Shown here in pieces: positions 28,131 to 36,912 of a stretch of 64,000 nt of DNA (its first letter is position 1; the number at the start of each line of letters is the position of its first letter). The position numbers and the translations under genes are program-made. The notes beneath the pieces are model-generated. The model saw only the letters and a program-made list of their open reading frames with translations. It searched no databases and was not told the DNA's origin. The stretch is from Candidatus Woesearchaeota archaeon (GTDB taxonomy: Archaea; Nanobdellota; Nanobdellia; Woesearchaeales; DSVV01), in assembly GCA_018657385.1 (NCBI GenBank), contig JABHXF010000033.1, forward strand, positions 39,803 to 103,802, read 5' to 3'.

Positions 28131-28823
28131 TTATTTTAAAACTTTACCTGTTTCTATATACCAAAGATATAAATCAAGTTGTGCCTGTGTTAATTTTGTT
28201 TTTTTACAAAGTTTGCTTAGCTCTTTTTCAATTTCTAAATACTTTTTTTGTGATAATGTTTTTGTTGCCTTACCTGTGCTTGTTTTTGTCCTTGAAATAA
28301 TTTTATTTTCAACAAGTAAGTCAATAACATGAAAATCTAATATTGCAACATTATTATAACCAATGTTTCTTAAGAAATGTGATGATTCTTTCATTCCTAA
28401 ACCTTTAATGTTTTTGACAATCCATTCCCTCTTTGTTTTTTCATTAATCTCTTTTGTTTCTTCATTGTTATTTGTTTTGAATTTATTATTATTAGTGTCT
28501 AGTACTTTTTTTAACTCATTTTTATGTTGTCTTGCTTCAACAATATATTTAGCACGCATATTTGGAAATCTATGGCCTAATTTTTTTAATTTACTAGCTA
28601 ATTGCTTTTTTGTTAATGTTAGAAAACCACTATTTATTTTTTTCTGAATAAAAATACTTTTTTCTGCTTGAAAATTTGCAGTTAAAATACAAAAACAAAG
28701 TTCTTTGAATATATTATTTATTGGTTTCTTACCTAATATATAGAATTCTTTTATTTTTCCATCTATTATCTTCTTAATTTTAGATTTTTTGAGAATGTTA
28801 ACCTTATAAACTAATTTTTTCAT
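28131..28823 (-). CDS. ogg: 8-oxoguanine DNA glycosylase/AP lyase, Ogg2 type
   Basis: 230 residues. The helix-hairpin-helix region KNIKGLGMKESSHFLRNIG followed by VAILDFHVIDLL matches archaeal Ogg2: catalytic Lys in KESSHFLR and Asp in LDFH. It excises oxidised guanine and nicks the strand. A low-complexity Lys/Asn stretch lies in the middle, slightly longer than usual. It heads a group of oxidative-stress genes on the minus strand. Confidence 0.85.
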   Translation of the reverse strand: MKKLVYKVNILKKSKIKKIIDGKIKEFYILGKKPINNIFKELCFCILTANFQAEKSIFIQKKINSGFLTLTKKQLASKLKKLGHRFPNMRAKYIVEARQHKNELKKVLDTNNNKFKTNNNEETKEINEKTKREWIVKNIKGLGMKESSHFLRNIGYNNVAILDFHVIDLLVENKIISRTKTSTGKATKTLSQKKYLEIEKELSKLCKKTKLTQAQLDLYLWYIETGKVLK

Positions 28824-28887
28824 TTAATTTCCTCTCTACTTTAATTAGTTTTTTTGAGTAATCAAAAAATATAATGAAAATAAAAAA

Positions 28888-29280
28888 TTAAGCTTTCCAT
28901 AATCCATGAAGATTACAATATGCTCTTACAATAATTTTTTTCCCACAGCATTTTGATGGGTCTATACAACAAAACTCTGCTTCTGGTTTATCACCTGGTT
29001 TAAGAAATTCTTTGTAAGATTTACCACAACAAATAATCTCGATCCATTCAATGTAATGTTCTTCAGTCATAGGATGTTCAACTGAACCTTCTTTAATTAT
29101 AACTCCTTTTCCATTTTTCTCAACAACTGGAACATGTTTTTCTTCTGCTGCATCTTCGGTGTTTTCTTGTTTTAATTCCATTGTTTGGCCACAACATACT
29201 AATTGTCCAACACCTTGACGAACCATTTCAACCATATTGCCACAAACATTGCATTTGTAAATTTCGTGCAGTTTTGTCAT
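28888..29280 (-). CDS. dfx: Desulfoferrodoxin / superoxide reductase
   Basis: 130 residues. N-terminal desulforedoxin-type zinc-ribbon (YKCNVCGNMVE, LVCCGQTM) followed by the SOR domain: EKHVPVVEK and HPMTEEHYIEWIEI provide His ligands, and AYCNLHGLWK gives the Cys and last His of the Fe(Cys)(His)4 centre. It reduces superoxide to peroxide without making oxygen, the usual strategy of anaerobes. Extra cysteines (CCIDPSKCCGKK) lie before the last motif. It neighbours glutaredoxin and ferritin. Confidence 0.94.
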   Translation of the reverse strand: MTKLHEIYKCNVCGNMVEMVRQGVGQLVCCGQTMELKQENTEDAAEEKHVPVVEKNGKGVIIKEGSVEHPMTEEHYIEWIEIICCGKSYKEFLKPGDKPEAEFCCIDPSKCCGKKIIVRAYCNLHGLWKA

Positions 29281-29319
29281 TTTTCATCCTCCTTTAAATG
29301 AAATAATAATCTCTCTCTC

Positions 29320-29562
29320 TTATTTTTCTAATTTTGCAATCTCTTTATCAAGGGTTTCCTGGTCAAATCCAACAATCATTTTTCCATTGATGTCTATTTG
29401 TGGGACTCCCATTTGTCCTGATTTTTGCATCATTATATGTCCTGCTTCCTGATCTTTTGAAACATCAATTTCGTCAAATTTAACTCCTTTTGATTCTAAG
29501 TATTCTTTTGCCCTTTTACACCACGGGCATGTTGGTGTACCATAAACTGTAACTTTTGCCAT
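29320..29562 (-). CDS. Glutaredoxin-like protein
   Basis: 80 residues with thioredoxin fold. Active site GTPTCPWCKRAKEYL gives CPWC, cis-Pro is in GVPQIDING, and the GSH-site-like GFDQETLDK ends the domain. The size and NrdH/GrxA-like sequence suggest a small electron donor for reductases or peroxiredoxin. It is next to SOR and close to the peroxiredoxin gene. Confidence 0.9.
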   Translation of the reverse strand: MAKVTVYGTPTCPWCKRAKEYLESKGVKFDEIDVSKDQEAGHIMMQKSGQMGVPQIDINGKMIVGFDQETLDKEIAKLEK

Positions 29563-29626
29563 TTTTTATTTCCTCCATTAATAATTACTAAATTTATTAT
29601 ATTTTATTCATAGCATATGCATCTCT

Positions 29627-30148
29627 TTATTTAGTTTCTGTATTTTGGGCATGATTAAATACTCTTTTCGCCATTTCAGCATCTAAAATCATTAATCCAT
29701 TTGGATCTTCATTAACTCTTTTTAATTTTTGTACTATTTCATCAGCTGAATCTTCTTCTTCAACTTGTTCTGTTACAAACCATTGTAAAAATAATTCAGT
29801 TGCTTTGTCTTTTTCTTCTCTTGACAGGTCTACTAAATTATTTATTAATTCAGTTACTTTTTTCTCATGTTCATAAGTATCATTAAAAACTTCCTGGATA
29901 GATTTCCATTCTGTTTGTGGCTGTTCAATCTTATCTAATATTACTTTACCTGCTCTGCTAAATATATATTCATATATCTTCATTCCATGTGAAATCTCTT
30001 CTTGTGCCTGCATTTTTAACCAATTTGCAAATCCTGGTAGATTAATAGATTCAGAATAAGCTGACATTGCCATATATAGGTAAGCTGAGTAAAATTCAGC
30101 ATTTATTTGCTTATTTAAAGCATCTTGCATTGTTTTGTTTATTTCCAT
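29627..30148 (-). CDS. ftn: Ferritin
   Basis: 173 residues in four helices. Ferroxidase ligands appear in NAEFYSAYLY (Glu17 region), QAQEEISHGMKIY (Glu/His) and the later EQVEEEDSADEIV. It stores iron and limits Fenton chemistry. It sits inside the oxidative-stress group, between glutaredoxin and peroxiredoxin, consistent with joint iron and peroxide control. Confidence 0.94.
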   Translation of the reverse strand: MEINKTMQDALNKQINAEFYSAYLYMAMSAYSESINLPGFANWLKMQAQEEISHGMKIYEYIFSRAGKVILDKIEQPQTEWKSIQEVFNDTYEHEKKVTELINNLVDLSREEKDKATELFLQWFVTEQVEEEDSADEIVQKLKRVNEDPNGLMILDAEMAKRVFNHAQNTETK

Positions 30149-30208
30149 TTTGTTCCCCTCTTCTTCTATTTTTATTTGTATTAATCTATATGGGTTAACT
30201 TGATGTTT

Positions 30209-30778
30209 TTATATTTTACCCACTAAATCTGTACTTGGCTTAAGTGTTTCTTTGCCTGGCTTCCAATTCATTGGACATACGTTTCCTGGGTTTTTATTAA
30301 CAAATTGAGCTGCTTGCAACTTTCTGATTAATTCTTCACTACTTCTTCCAATACTATTGTCTTGTATTTCAAATGCTTTTAATATGCCTTCTGGATCAAT
30401 GATTGCTGTTGCTCTTAAAGATAAACCCTCATGTTCAATTAATGTTCCATATTCAGTGCATACCTTTCTTGTTGGGTCTGCTAACATAGGGAATTTTATT
30501 TTTTTTATTGTTTCAGAATTATCGTGCCATGCTTTATGCACAAAAGCAGTATCTGTGCTAATACTAATCACTTCTGTATTTAATTCTTTAAATTTTTCAT
30601 AATTATCAGCTAAATCACCTAATTCAGTAGGACATACAAATGTAAAATCAGCAGGATAGAAGAATAATATGACCCATTTACCCTTATAATCTTCTAAGCT
30701 TAATTTTTTAATTTCATCTGTTGCACCATCATATACATCTTGATTGAATATAGGAGCTTTTTCATTTATTTTTATCAT
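30209..30778 (-). CDS. 2-Cys peroxiredoxin, AhpC/Prx1 type
   Basis: 189 residues. Peroxidatic Cys in FYPADFTFVCPTELGDLAD and resolving Cys in NVCPMNWKPG near the C-terminus define the typical 2-Cys class. It reduces hydrogen peroxide and alkyl peroxides. Neighbouring glutaredoxin is a candidate reductant, since no AhpF is nearby. Own promoter: a TATA-like stretch lies upstream of 30778. Confidence 0.95.
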   Translation of the reverse strand: MIKINEKAPIFNQDVYDGATDEIKKLSLEDYKGKWVILFFYPADFTFVCPTELGDLADNYEKFKELNTEVISISTDTAFVHKAWHDNSETIKKIKFPMLADPTRKVCTEYGTLIEHEGLSLRATAIIDPEGILKAFEIQDNSIGRSSEELIRKLQAAQFVNKNPGNVCPMNWKPGKETLKPSTDLVGKI

Positions 30779-30872
30779 TTTAACACCTCCATGTGTATCT
30801 TATAAGTTAGAAGTGGGTTTATTAATATCTTATTACTATTAATTATAAGAAAAATAAAGAAAAAAGTTATAA

Positions 30873-31673
30873 TTAACAAACCCATTCACAAACAGTAGAA
30901 GATTGATCTTCATATACATCTACACATTGTTCTGAAGTTAAAAATAAGGCATCTACTTTTTCAGATGTACATTTAAGACCACCAATACATACAGAACCTG
31001 TAACATCTCCTTTTTCATTAAGATAAAATTTACATATTCCATCTGACCCACAATCTAAAATAGCAACATCGTCTTCTAAAATTGGGGTTCCACATTCTTT
31101 GTTACAATTTACTTGATAAGAAGCATCCACTAATATTTCGGTAGGTTCACATTTTTCACCAACAAAAACTGAATCTGTTTTAGTTTCACAATAAAGTTTG
31201 CATTCTTTTTCAGCCACTTTTGGAGTATCAACTCTTACTATATTTGGGATAAATACCTCAACATCGTGCTTTTCTAATATTGCGTCTTTATTTTCAGCAA
31301 TTTTTTTCTCATCTAATCCCCACCTAACTACTTTGGGATTCTTATTCTTGTATATTTTTGGCAGTTGTTCCTTTGGAATATAAATAAAATAATTTTTATC
31401 TTCTTGATCATCTCCACCTAAGGGGTTTGTAGTACTTGATTCACCTCTTGGAGGAGTTTCAGCTTGCTTTCTTTTGTCATTTCTATCATCATCTCTGCCA
31501 TGTGCTAATCCAATTAAATTATTTTCATCATTAATGGTATTATCTGTATCATCAGAAACACAATCACCATTATTAACCATTAATACAATACCAATAACAG
31601 CTACAATAACAACTATTACTAGAAGATAATTTGAATATGATTCTTTTTTAATAGATTTAGATTGTTTAGCCAT
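30873..31673 (-). CDS. Membrane-anchored Cys-rich protein A
   Basis: 266 residues, function not recognised. A short basic cytoplasmic start (KSIKKESYSNY) leads into one membrane helix (about 14-33), then a spacer (CVSDDTDNTINDENNLIGLA) and an outside domain with many cysteines (KECKLYCET, CNKECGTP, VCEWVC). It is the paralogue of 31756-32619. The promoter, anchor and spacer are nearly identical between the two, but the cysteine-rich domains have diverged. The anchor topology predicts a disulfide-rich surface domain. Confidence 0.6.
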   Translation of the reverse strand: MAKQSKSIKKESYSNYLLVIVVIVAVIGIVLMVNNGDCVSDDTDNTINDENNLIGLAHGRDDDRNDKRKQAETPPRGESSTTNPLGGDDQEDKNYFIYIPKEQLPKIYKNKNPKVVRWGLDEKKIAENKDAILEKHDVEVFIPNIVRVDTPKVAEKECKLYCETKTDSVFVGEKCEPTEILVDASYQVNCNKECGTPILEDDVAILDCGSDGICKFYLNEKGDVTGSVCIGGLKCTSEKVDALFLTSEQCVDVYEDQSSTVCEWVC

Positions 31674-31755
31674 ATTATCACCTTTTTATAGTATTTATAG
31701 AATATAGCTATATAAATGTTATTAAAAAAATAAATAAAAAAACATCAATATTCAA

Positions 31756-32619
31756 TCAAGATTCGCATCCACAATTTTTATATTTGCCACATTCTTCTAC
31801 ATTGATGTTAATTTCTTCACAACCTTTTTTATTGAATACTGTTACTTTACAACTAACAGCTTTACATTCTTCCAAAAGTCGTTCACAAAGTTCTTCAGGT
31901 GTTTGAGAAGTCATTGCAATTTCATCTTCTTCTTCTTCAGTACAAATATCTCCGTAATTTTTACCATCTCCTTTAAGTTTAAATCCTACTTCAAAAGTAC
32001 ATTTTTCACCACTTTCACTATAAACAAAGCAATCATACTCTTCTGTACATACTTGTGTTGTACATTGAGGTGGATCATCTAATGGGCATGTATCATAACT
32101 AAAACCAACTTCTTCAGTAACTTCAGTGAAGGGTTCAAGACAAGTTATTTTCTTCTCAAAACATTTATTTCCATCTTGAAAATATTCGACTGGCTTATAA
32201 TTTTTATTTGATTCAGTATTATATATTATACATCCAGTATCTTGAATTTTTTTTCTAAATCTAGTTCCAAATTGTTGTATTTTAGGATATGTATTATCAA
32301 CCTTTGGAATAAATATATATGTTTTTGTTGAAGTACTGTCATCTGAACCTGGTATTGTAATAGAACCAGTATTTGCATCTTGAGATTCAGGTGTTGTTGT
32401 TTGTTTGTTTCTATCACTATTTCTACCATGAGCTAATCCAATTAAATTGTTTTCATCCTCAATAGTATTATCTGTATCATCAGAAACACAATTACCATTA
32501 TTAACCATTAACACAATACCTACAATTGCAATAATTGCAACTATTGCTAGAAGATAATTTGAATATGATTCTTTTTTAATAGATTTAGATTTTTTAATGT
32601 TTTTTATTTTTTTAGCCAT
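31756..32619 (-). CDS. Membrane-anchored Cys-rich protein B
   Basis: 287 residues, not recognised. N-terminal anchor and spacer match protein A (KSIKKESYSNYLL, then CVSDDTDNTIEDENNLIGLA). The outside domain has about twenty cysteines (CTTQVCTEEYDC, CERLLEECKAVSC, CGKYKNCGCES) in a pattern unlike A. The upstream sequence (TATCACCTTTTTATAGTATT, next to the start codon on the + strand) is shared with A. Likely a surface or secreted disulfide-rich protein; ligand unknown. Confidence 0.6.
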   Translation of the reverse strand: MAKKIKNIKKSKSIKKESYSNYLLAIVAIIAIVGIVLMVNNGNCVSDDTDNTIEDENNLIGLAHGRNSDRNKQTTTPESQDANTGSITIPGSDDSTSTKTYIFIPKVDNTYPKIQQFGTRFRKKIQDTGCIIYNTESNKNYKPVEYFQDGNKCFEKKITCLEPFTEVTEEVGFSYDTCPLDDPPQCTTQVCTEEYDCFVYSESGEKCTFEVGFKLKGDGKNYGDICTEEEEDEIAMTSQTPEELCERLLEECKAVSCKVTVFNKKGCEEININVEECGKYKNCGCES

Positions 32620-32697
32620 ATTATCACCTTTTTATAGTATTTATAGAATATAAGTATATAAATGTTTTCTAGAATATTGGTAAAATAAAGAGAAAAA

Positions 32698-33204
32698 TTA
32701 CCCTTCAACAATCCAGGCCTCTTCTTCAGCATAGAAATGTTCTGGATTTTTGATGAAATTAAGAGATTTTTGAATAAATTCAAAATGTGCATTCTCTTGT
32801 TCCATTAAAAACTTCATAAATTCTTTTAATTTTTCATTTTCTGTTGCTTCATATTGCTTTTTATAGAATTCGTAAGCATTTGTTTCTAATTCTAATGCAA
32901 CTTCATGTGCTTTAATGTCATCTTCACTTAATTCTGTTTTCTCCTTAAATTCTTTAACAGTCATATTAAAAAATTGTTTAACACCATCTAATTTATCTCC
33001 TTTTAACTCAATCTTTTCCATATCTGGATGTTCTTGATCAACATATTCTTGGATTTCTCTAATATGGTTTGTTTCTTGCTCTGCTAAATAAGAAAATGTT
33101 TTCTTTACAATTGGATTCATTGTTTTATTTGCAGTATCTAAATAAATGTCATGACCTCTTTTTTCAAACTCTAGAGCTTGTTGCATTGCTTCTTTAAATT
33201 CCAT
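32698..33204 (-). CDS. Rubrerythrin-like diiron protein without rubredoxin domain
   Basis: 168 residues of ferritin-like four-helix bundle. ExxH-type diiron ligands occur in FEKRGHDIYLD, EQETNHIREI, ELETNAYEFYK and EQENAHFEFIQ. There is no C-terminal rubredoxin. Such erythrin-only proteins reduce peroxide or handle iron. It is 10 bases downstream of a full rubrerythrin's stop and probably co-transcribed. Confidence 0.85.
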   Translation of the reverse strand: MEFKEAMQQALEFEKRGHDIYLDTANKTMNPIVKKTFSYLAEQETNHIREIQEYVDQEHPDMEKIELKGDKLDGVKQFFNMTVKEFKEKTELSEDDIKAHEVALELETNAYEFYKKQYEATENEKLKEFMKFLMEQENAHFEFIQKSLNFIKNPEHFYAEEEAWIVEG

Positions 33205-33214
33205 TTGTTTTACC

Positions 33215-33832
33215 TCAATTACAACATTCTTTATCTTCTTGTCCTTCTAAAGGTATACACGGAACTGCTTCAAAATAACTTTGTGGGTGGCTGCATGAAG
33301 AACATTTTTCAGGTGCTTCTAATCCATCATGTCTATAACCACATTTTCTGCAAACCCATGCAACTGGTTTTTCTTTTTTGAAAACTGTATTATTTTCTAG
33401 TTCAGAAAGTAACCATTTATATCTTCCTTCATGAAGTTTTTCTGCAACTGCAATAGCTTTAAGTCTTTTTGCAACTTTTGGAAAACCTTCTTCTTCTGCT
33501 TTAGCTGCAAACTCTGGGTACATTGTTGTATGCTCAAAATTTTCTCCACCAATTGCTGCATTTAAATTTTCAATTGTATTTCCTTTAACAGTTGGGGCAG
33601 CTGCTTCAACTATTATTTCAGATAGATCTTCTTCAGATTTTTTCTTTAAATCTTGAATCATATTAAACAACCATTTTGCATGCTCTCTTTCTTGGTCAGC
33701 TGTTAGCAGAAATATTTCAGAAATCCTTTCATAACCTTCTTTTTTTGCAATTTTTGCATAAATTGTATATCTGTTTCTTGCTTGGCTCTCGCCAATAAAT
33801 GCCTTTGTTAAGTTTTTAATTGTTTCATTCAT
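33215..33832 (-). CDS. rbr: Rubrerythrin
   Basis: Peroxide reductase with a diiron four-helix bundle ([48 protein letters not shown]) and a C-terminal rubredoxin-like FeS4 centre ([22 protein letters not shown]). I chose ATG 33832 ([10 protein letters not shown]), which has a GAGGTG ribosome-binding sequence; the longer frame upstream is AT-rich promoter. 205 residues. The 32-bp tandem repeats lie upstream at 33929-34032. It leads the erythrin pair. Confidence 0.95.
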   Translation of the reverse strand: MNETIKNLTKAFIGESQARNRYTIYAKIAKKEGYERISEIFLLTADQEREHAKWLFNMIQDLKKKSEEDLSEIIVEAAAPTVKGNTIENLNAAIGGENFEHTTMYPEFAAKAEEEGFPKVAKRLKAIAVAEKLHEGRYKWLLSELENNTVFKKEKPVAWVCRKCGYRHDGLEAPEKCSSCSHPQSYFEAVPCIPLEGQEDKECCN

Positions 33833-33928
33833 TTTAACACCTCTGTTTGTTATGCTTTTAATTTTAATAATATGATTAGTTATTCTCTTATTATATATAA
33901 AATTTATTGTATTGTTTATAATTATGTT

Positions 33929-34032
33929 GTATGGATAAAACAACTATTTATAATTGTATGGTATAGATAAAATTACTATTTATAATTGTAAGATATGGAT
34001 AAAACAATAGTTTATAACTATATGATATGGAT
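33929..34032. repeat. 32-bp tandem repeat array
   Basis: Units start at 33929, 33961 and 33993 with a partial fourth at 34025; each begins RTATRGATAAAA and ends in TTTATAAYTRTA-type sequence. The partial last unit merges into the left arm of repeat element copy 4. It lies in the 445-base gap upstream of rubrerythrin. Confidence 0.85.
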
Positions 34033-34107
34033 AAAACAACAACACCATAGGCACGGACGGACTAAAGTCCTATTCGGCTTTGCCTCATCCGGCCATGTTG
34101 TTGTTTT
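34033..34107 (+). repeat. Three-way-junction repeat element, copy 4
   Basis: Same family as 1625-1714, a compact copy. The outer stem is AAAACAACAAC with its complement, then GGC(A)CG with CGGCC. Arm 1 is GGACT-AA-AGTCC and arm 2 is TTCGGCTTTGCCTCA. It sits between divergent rbr and the small hibernation-like gene. The rest of the gap (34108-34276) holds only AT-rich sequence with a TATA-like ACTTTATATATT near 34200. Confidence 0.85.
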
Positions 34108-34276
34108 CCCTTTAAGAAATTTTATTTAGTATTTCAAATAATTTATTTAAATAATGAATCATCTTTTTTCTTTACCTATTAGGTATGAATTTCCGATAAC
34201 TTTATATATTCCTAAACTAAATAAATTATTATAGTAAATTTGAAATATATAGATAACAAAAAAAGAGGTGAATAGT

Positions 34277-34567
34277 ATGATAGAGTTAGGGGGAAATATT
34301 TTTCTAGATGGATTTAACGAGTTAAATGGTGGAGAAATGGTTATTATTAAAAAACTCGTCGGGAATTATGTTAAAGAAGTTACAGAAAAAAAAGGTGATT
34401 TTCAAAAACTTAGTCTTAATCTGAATACATCTAATTTAGGAGAAAAAGATGTTTTTCATTTGCAAGCAGAATTACATGCGGGTGACAAGTATAATTCAGA
34501 AGCAAGAGATGGTAATCTGTTTTTTGCAATTGATAAGGCATTGAAAGATATCAATACAAATATTTGA
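34277..34567 (+). CDS. HPF/RaiA-like small protein
   Basis: 96 residues from ATG 34277, preceded by GAGGTGA; GTG at 34268 is also in frame. The C-terminal half reads FHLQAELHAGDKYNSEARDG then LFFAIDKALKDI, which resembles the end of ribosome hibernation factor HPF/RaiA (acidic-aromatic then AID helix). The N-terminal KKLVGNYVKEVTEK could be its first helix. I infer ribosome binding at low to moderate confidence. YggU-family gene follows at 36 bases. Confidence 0.45.
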   Translation: MIELGGNIFLDGFNELNGGEMVIIKKLVGNYVKEVTEKKGDFQKLSLNLNTSNLGEKDVFHLQAELHAGDKYNSEARDGNLFFAIDKALKDINTNI

Positions 34568-34602
34568 TTTTTTTCTTTTTATTAATTAAATTTGTTTAAA
34601 AA

Positions 34603-34851
34603 ATGAAAATTAATATTAAAAAACACATCAATAACAATCTTCTTAAAATAATTGTAAAGCCAAATTCTAATAAAAGTGAAATAATTGGTTATGATGATTC
34701 AAAACAAGGAGTTAAAGTAAATATTAAAGCACCTGCTGACAAGAATAAAGCAAATATTGAGGTTGTAAAGTTTTTTTCTAAATTATTAAAGAAGGAAGTT
34801 AAAATAAAAACTGGATTAACATCAAAAGAAAAAATATTGAAAATAATGTGA
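34603..34851 (+). CDS. DUF167 / YggU family protein
   Basis: 82 residues. The family core is LKIIVKPNSNKSEI then VKVNIKAPADKNKANIEVVK with KKEVKIKTGLTSKEK, matching DUF167 proteins of unknown function found in all domains. Likely co-transcribed with the preceding small gene. Confidence 0.85.
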   Translation: MKINIKKHINNNLLKIIVKPNSNKSEIIGYDDSKQGVKVNIKAPADKNKANIEVVKFFSKLLKKEVKIKTGLTSKEKILKIM

Positions 34852-34878
34852 GAATATAAAAAAGAAATAATGTTTTAA

Positions 34879-36078
34879 TTAATTTTCTAAACTATCCATA
34901 TACTCTTTGAATTCTTTGCTGTCTTTAATATTTTTAGGGAAGTTTTTGCCAACATTTTCTTCAGCAACAAATTCACTTACATCCCATTTTTTAATTGAAC
35001 CATCTGCTTGTCTTGCAATAACCTTGCCAATTTCTCCTTGAACAATTGTTCTTTTACACATCATACAAGGTTCTCCATAACTTATAGAACCATCTGCGTT
35101 TTCTCCATATAAATATAATGTTGAATCTCTTCTTTCAGCTGGGTCTGCACCCATCAATGCGTTTTGTTCAGCATGAAAACTTTTACATAGTTCGTATCTT
35201 TCTCCTGATGGGATATTTAATGCATCTCTCATACATTTTCCTATTTCCATACAATCTTTTGCTTTTCTAATTGCACCATTATAGCCGGTAGCAATTATTT
35301 TATCGCTTTTACTTACAATAACAGCACCAAAATGTCTTCTTAAGCAAGTGCTTCTTTTACAAACTGATTTTGCAATCTCTAAATAATAATCAATTTTGTT
35401 TGGTCTGATTTTAGGATTATTAACTTCTGTTGTTGAACCACAGCAAGAATCAACTTCTGTTTTTTCTGATACTTCTTTTTTCTTAATAAACTCTTTTCCA
35501 GTAATTTTACAATAAACTTCATTTAATTTTTCATTAAGTTCTTCAACTATTCCTTCATTTGTGATTGTAAAATCAGCAATTGCAATAGGTCCTGCTTTTT
35601 CTATGTTTTCTATTTCTGAATAATCTCTTGAGCTAGATTCATTATTAGTTAATGGTCTTACTTCTCTAGTGCCTAATCTTTCATATCTTTTTTTAGGTGA
35701 TGTTTGAATAGCTAGAACTTTAAGCTGGTCTTGAAATTTCTCTTTCAAAATTTTGTATTCAGACCAGCTGTATAAACCATCTAGCACCACATCTTTGTTT
35801 TCTACTAAAAGTGTTTCAATTTTTGGAATATTTTTCAAGGCATATGCACCCATTCCAAATTCTTTTCTTAACCCTTCTCTTATTTCCCGCTCATTTTGCT
35901 CATTAATTTCTATATTATTTTCTTTAAGAATATCCATTGTAATCTGACCAAATCTGATATGTGCATAATTTTTATTAGTAAAGAATTCAGTAGCAACACT
36001 TTTACCTGATCCAGTTAAACCAACTATTGCAATTATCATGTTTTTAGATTGATTTTGAGTAGATTCAGTATTATCCAT
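34879..36078 (-). CDS. P-loop nucleotide kinase-dCMP deaminase fusion
   Basis: 399 residues. N-terminal half (about 14-195) is a UPF0200-type P-loop kinase with IAIVGLTGSGKS and the lid-like ERLGTREVRPL. The C-terminal half (about 225-385) is a zinc dCMP deaminase: FHAEQNAL gives the His-Ala-Glu, and EPCMMCKR supplies the Cys pair. A short CCGS linker joins them. dCMP deaminase makes dUMP for thymidylate synthesis. Yeast Dcd1 has a similar two-part plan. A separate UPF0200 paralogue and tmk are close by. The start could be Met14 (36039). Confidence 0.8.
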   Translation of the reverse strand: MDNTESTQNQSKNMIIAIVGLTGSGKSVATEFFTNKNYAHIRFGQITMDILKENNIEINEQNEREIREGLRKEFGMGAYALKNIPKIETLLVENKDVVLDGLYSWSEYKILKEKFQDQLKVLAIQTSPKKRYERLGTREVRPLTNNESSSRDYSEIENIEKAGPIAIADFTITNEGIVEELNEKLNEVYCKITGKEFIKKKEVSEKTEVDSCCGSTTEVNNPKIRPNKIDYYLEIAKSVCKRSTCLRRHFGAVIVSKSDKIIATGYNGAIRKAKDCMEIGKCMRDALNIPSGERYELCKSFHAEQNALMGADPAERRDSTLYLYGENADGSISYGEPCMMCKRTIVQGEIGKVIARQADGSIKKWDVSEFVAEENVGKNFPKNIKDSKEFKEYMDSLEN

Positions 36079-36132
36079 CTAAATCTGAAAAGAAATATGT
36101 TTTATATGTTTTATTGTAGTGGGTTATATGTG

Positions 36133-36780
36133 TTAGTGTAACATAATATCTAAAGTTTTGTAAATTGCTTGAGTTCTAGTTAATGCTATGGGTGTTCCAG
36201 TCATATCATTATTTAAGAGTCTTGTTGCTTTTTGTTTAATATGGAGTTCCCATCTATCAGTTAAATCTGATTTCTCACTTGAACGATGATACAAATATGC
36301 GTCAGCATCTATAGTCAATCTTTCAATATTATTCGACATTTGTTCATTACAAACAACTATTTTAATGCCTTTATAACAAGGACCACCTTCATATCTTGGT
36401 GTTAATACTTGAAAAAAATTTCTCGGATCATTATGGCATGGAATCCAGACAACAGCAGAAATATCTTCTAAAGGATCTTCATATTCTTTACTTCTTTTTA
36501 CTATACCACTATTTGAATATATATCCTTATGTTGTTTTGCTCCTCTAGCTTTCATTGCATCATTAAAATGAGCAAAACTATATCTTGCATCCTTTTTGTT
36601 ACCATATTCAAATAATTTTTGAATTAATTTGTACCTAATAAGTCTATTTATTTGACGATCACCATGAGTATGGGTTATTTCATTATGTATAAGAACTATA
36701 TTTTCCCCTGGTTTTTCAAGTCTAACACACATTTCTGGTGATGGATCTGTTAACATATCTATTTTTGAGGCAGGTTGCAT
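36133..36780 (-). CDS. Hypothetical protein in nucleotide cluster
   Basis: 215 residues, not recognised. It is soluble, with His/Asp-rich segments (HNEITHTHGDRQINRL, WIPCHNDPRNFFQ) that could bind metal. It lies between two P-loop kinases of the UPF0200 type on the same strand, suggesting a link to nucleotide metabolism, but no fold is evident. Confidence 0.5.
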   Translation of the reverse strand: MQPASKIDMLTDPSPEMCVRLEKPGENIVLIHNEITHTHGDRQINRLIRYKLIQKLFEYGNKKDARYSFAHFNDAMKARGAKQHKDIYSNSGIVKRSKEYEDPLEDISAVVWIPCHNDPRNFFQVLTPRYEGGPCYKGIKIVVCNEQMSNNIERLTIDADAYLYHRSSEKSDLTDRWELHIKQKATRLLNNDMTGTPIALTRTQAIYKTLDIMLH

Positions 36781-36912
36781 AAATTTATCATCTCATAAGG
36801 TTGGTTGGCAATTTGGTGTAATAATGTTTTTAAGTGTTTACTAGGTAAACTACTGCACTATCTTTAAACTACTATTTAAATGTTTCGTTTTTGACACTAC
36901 TTTATAGTGGTT

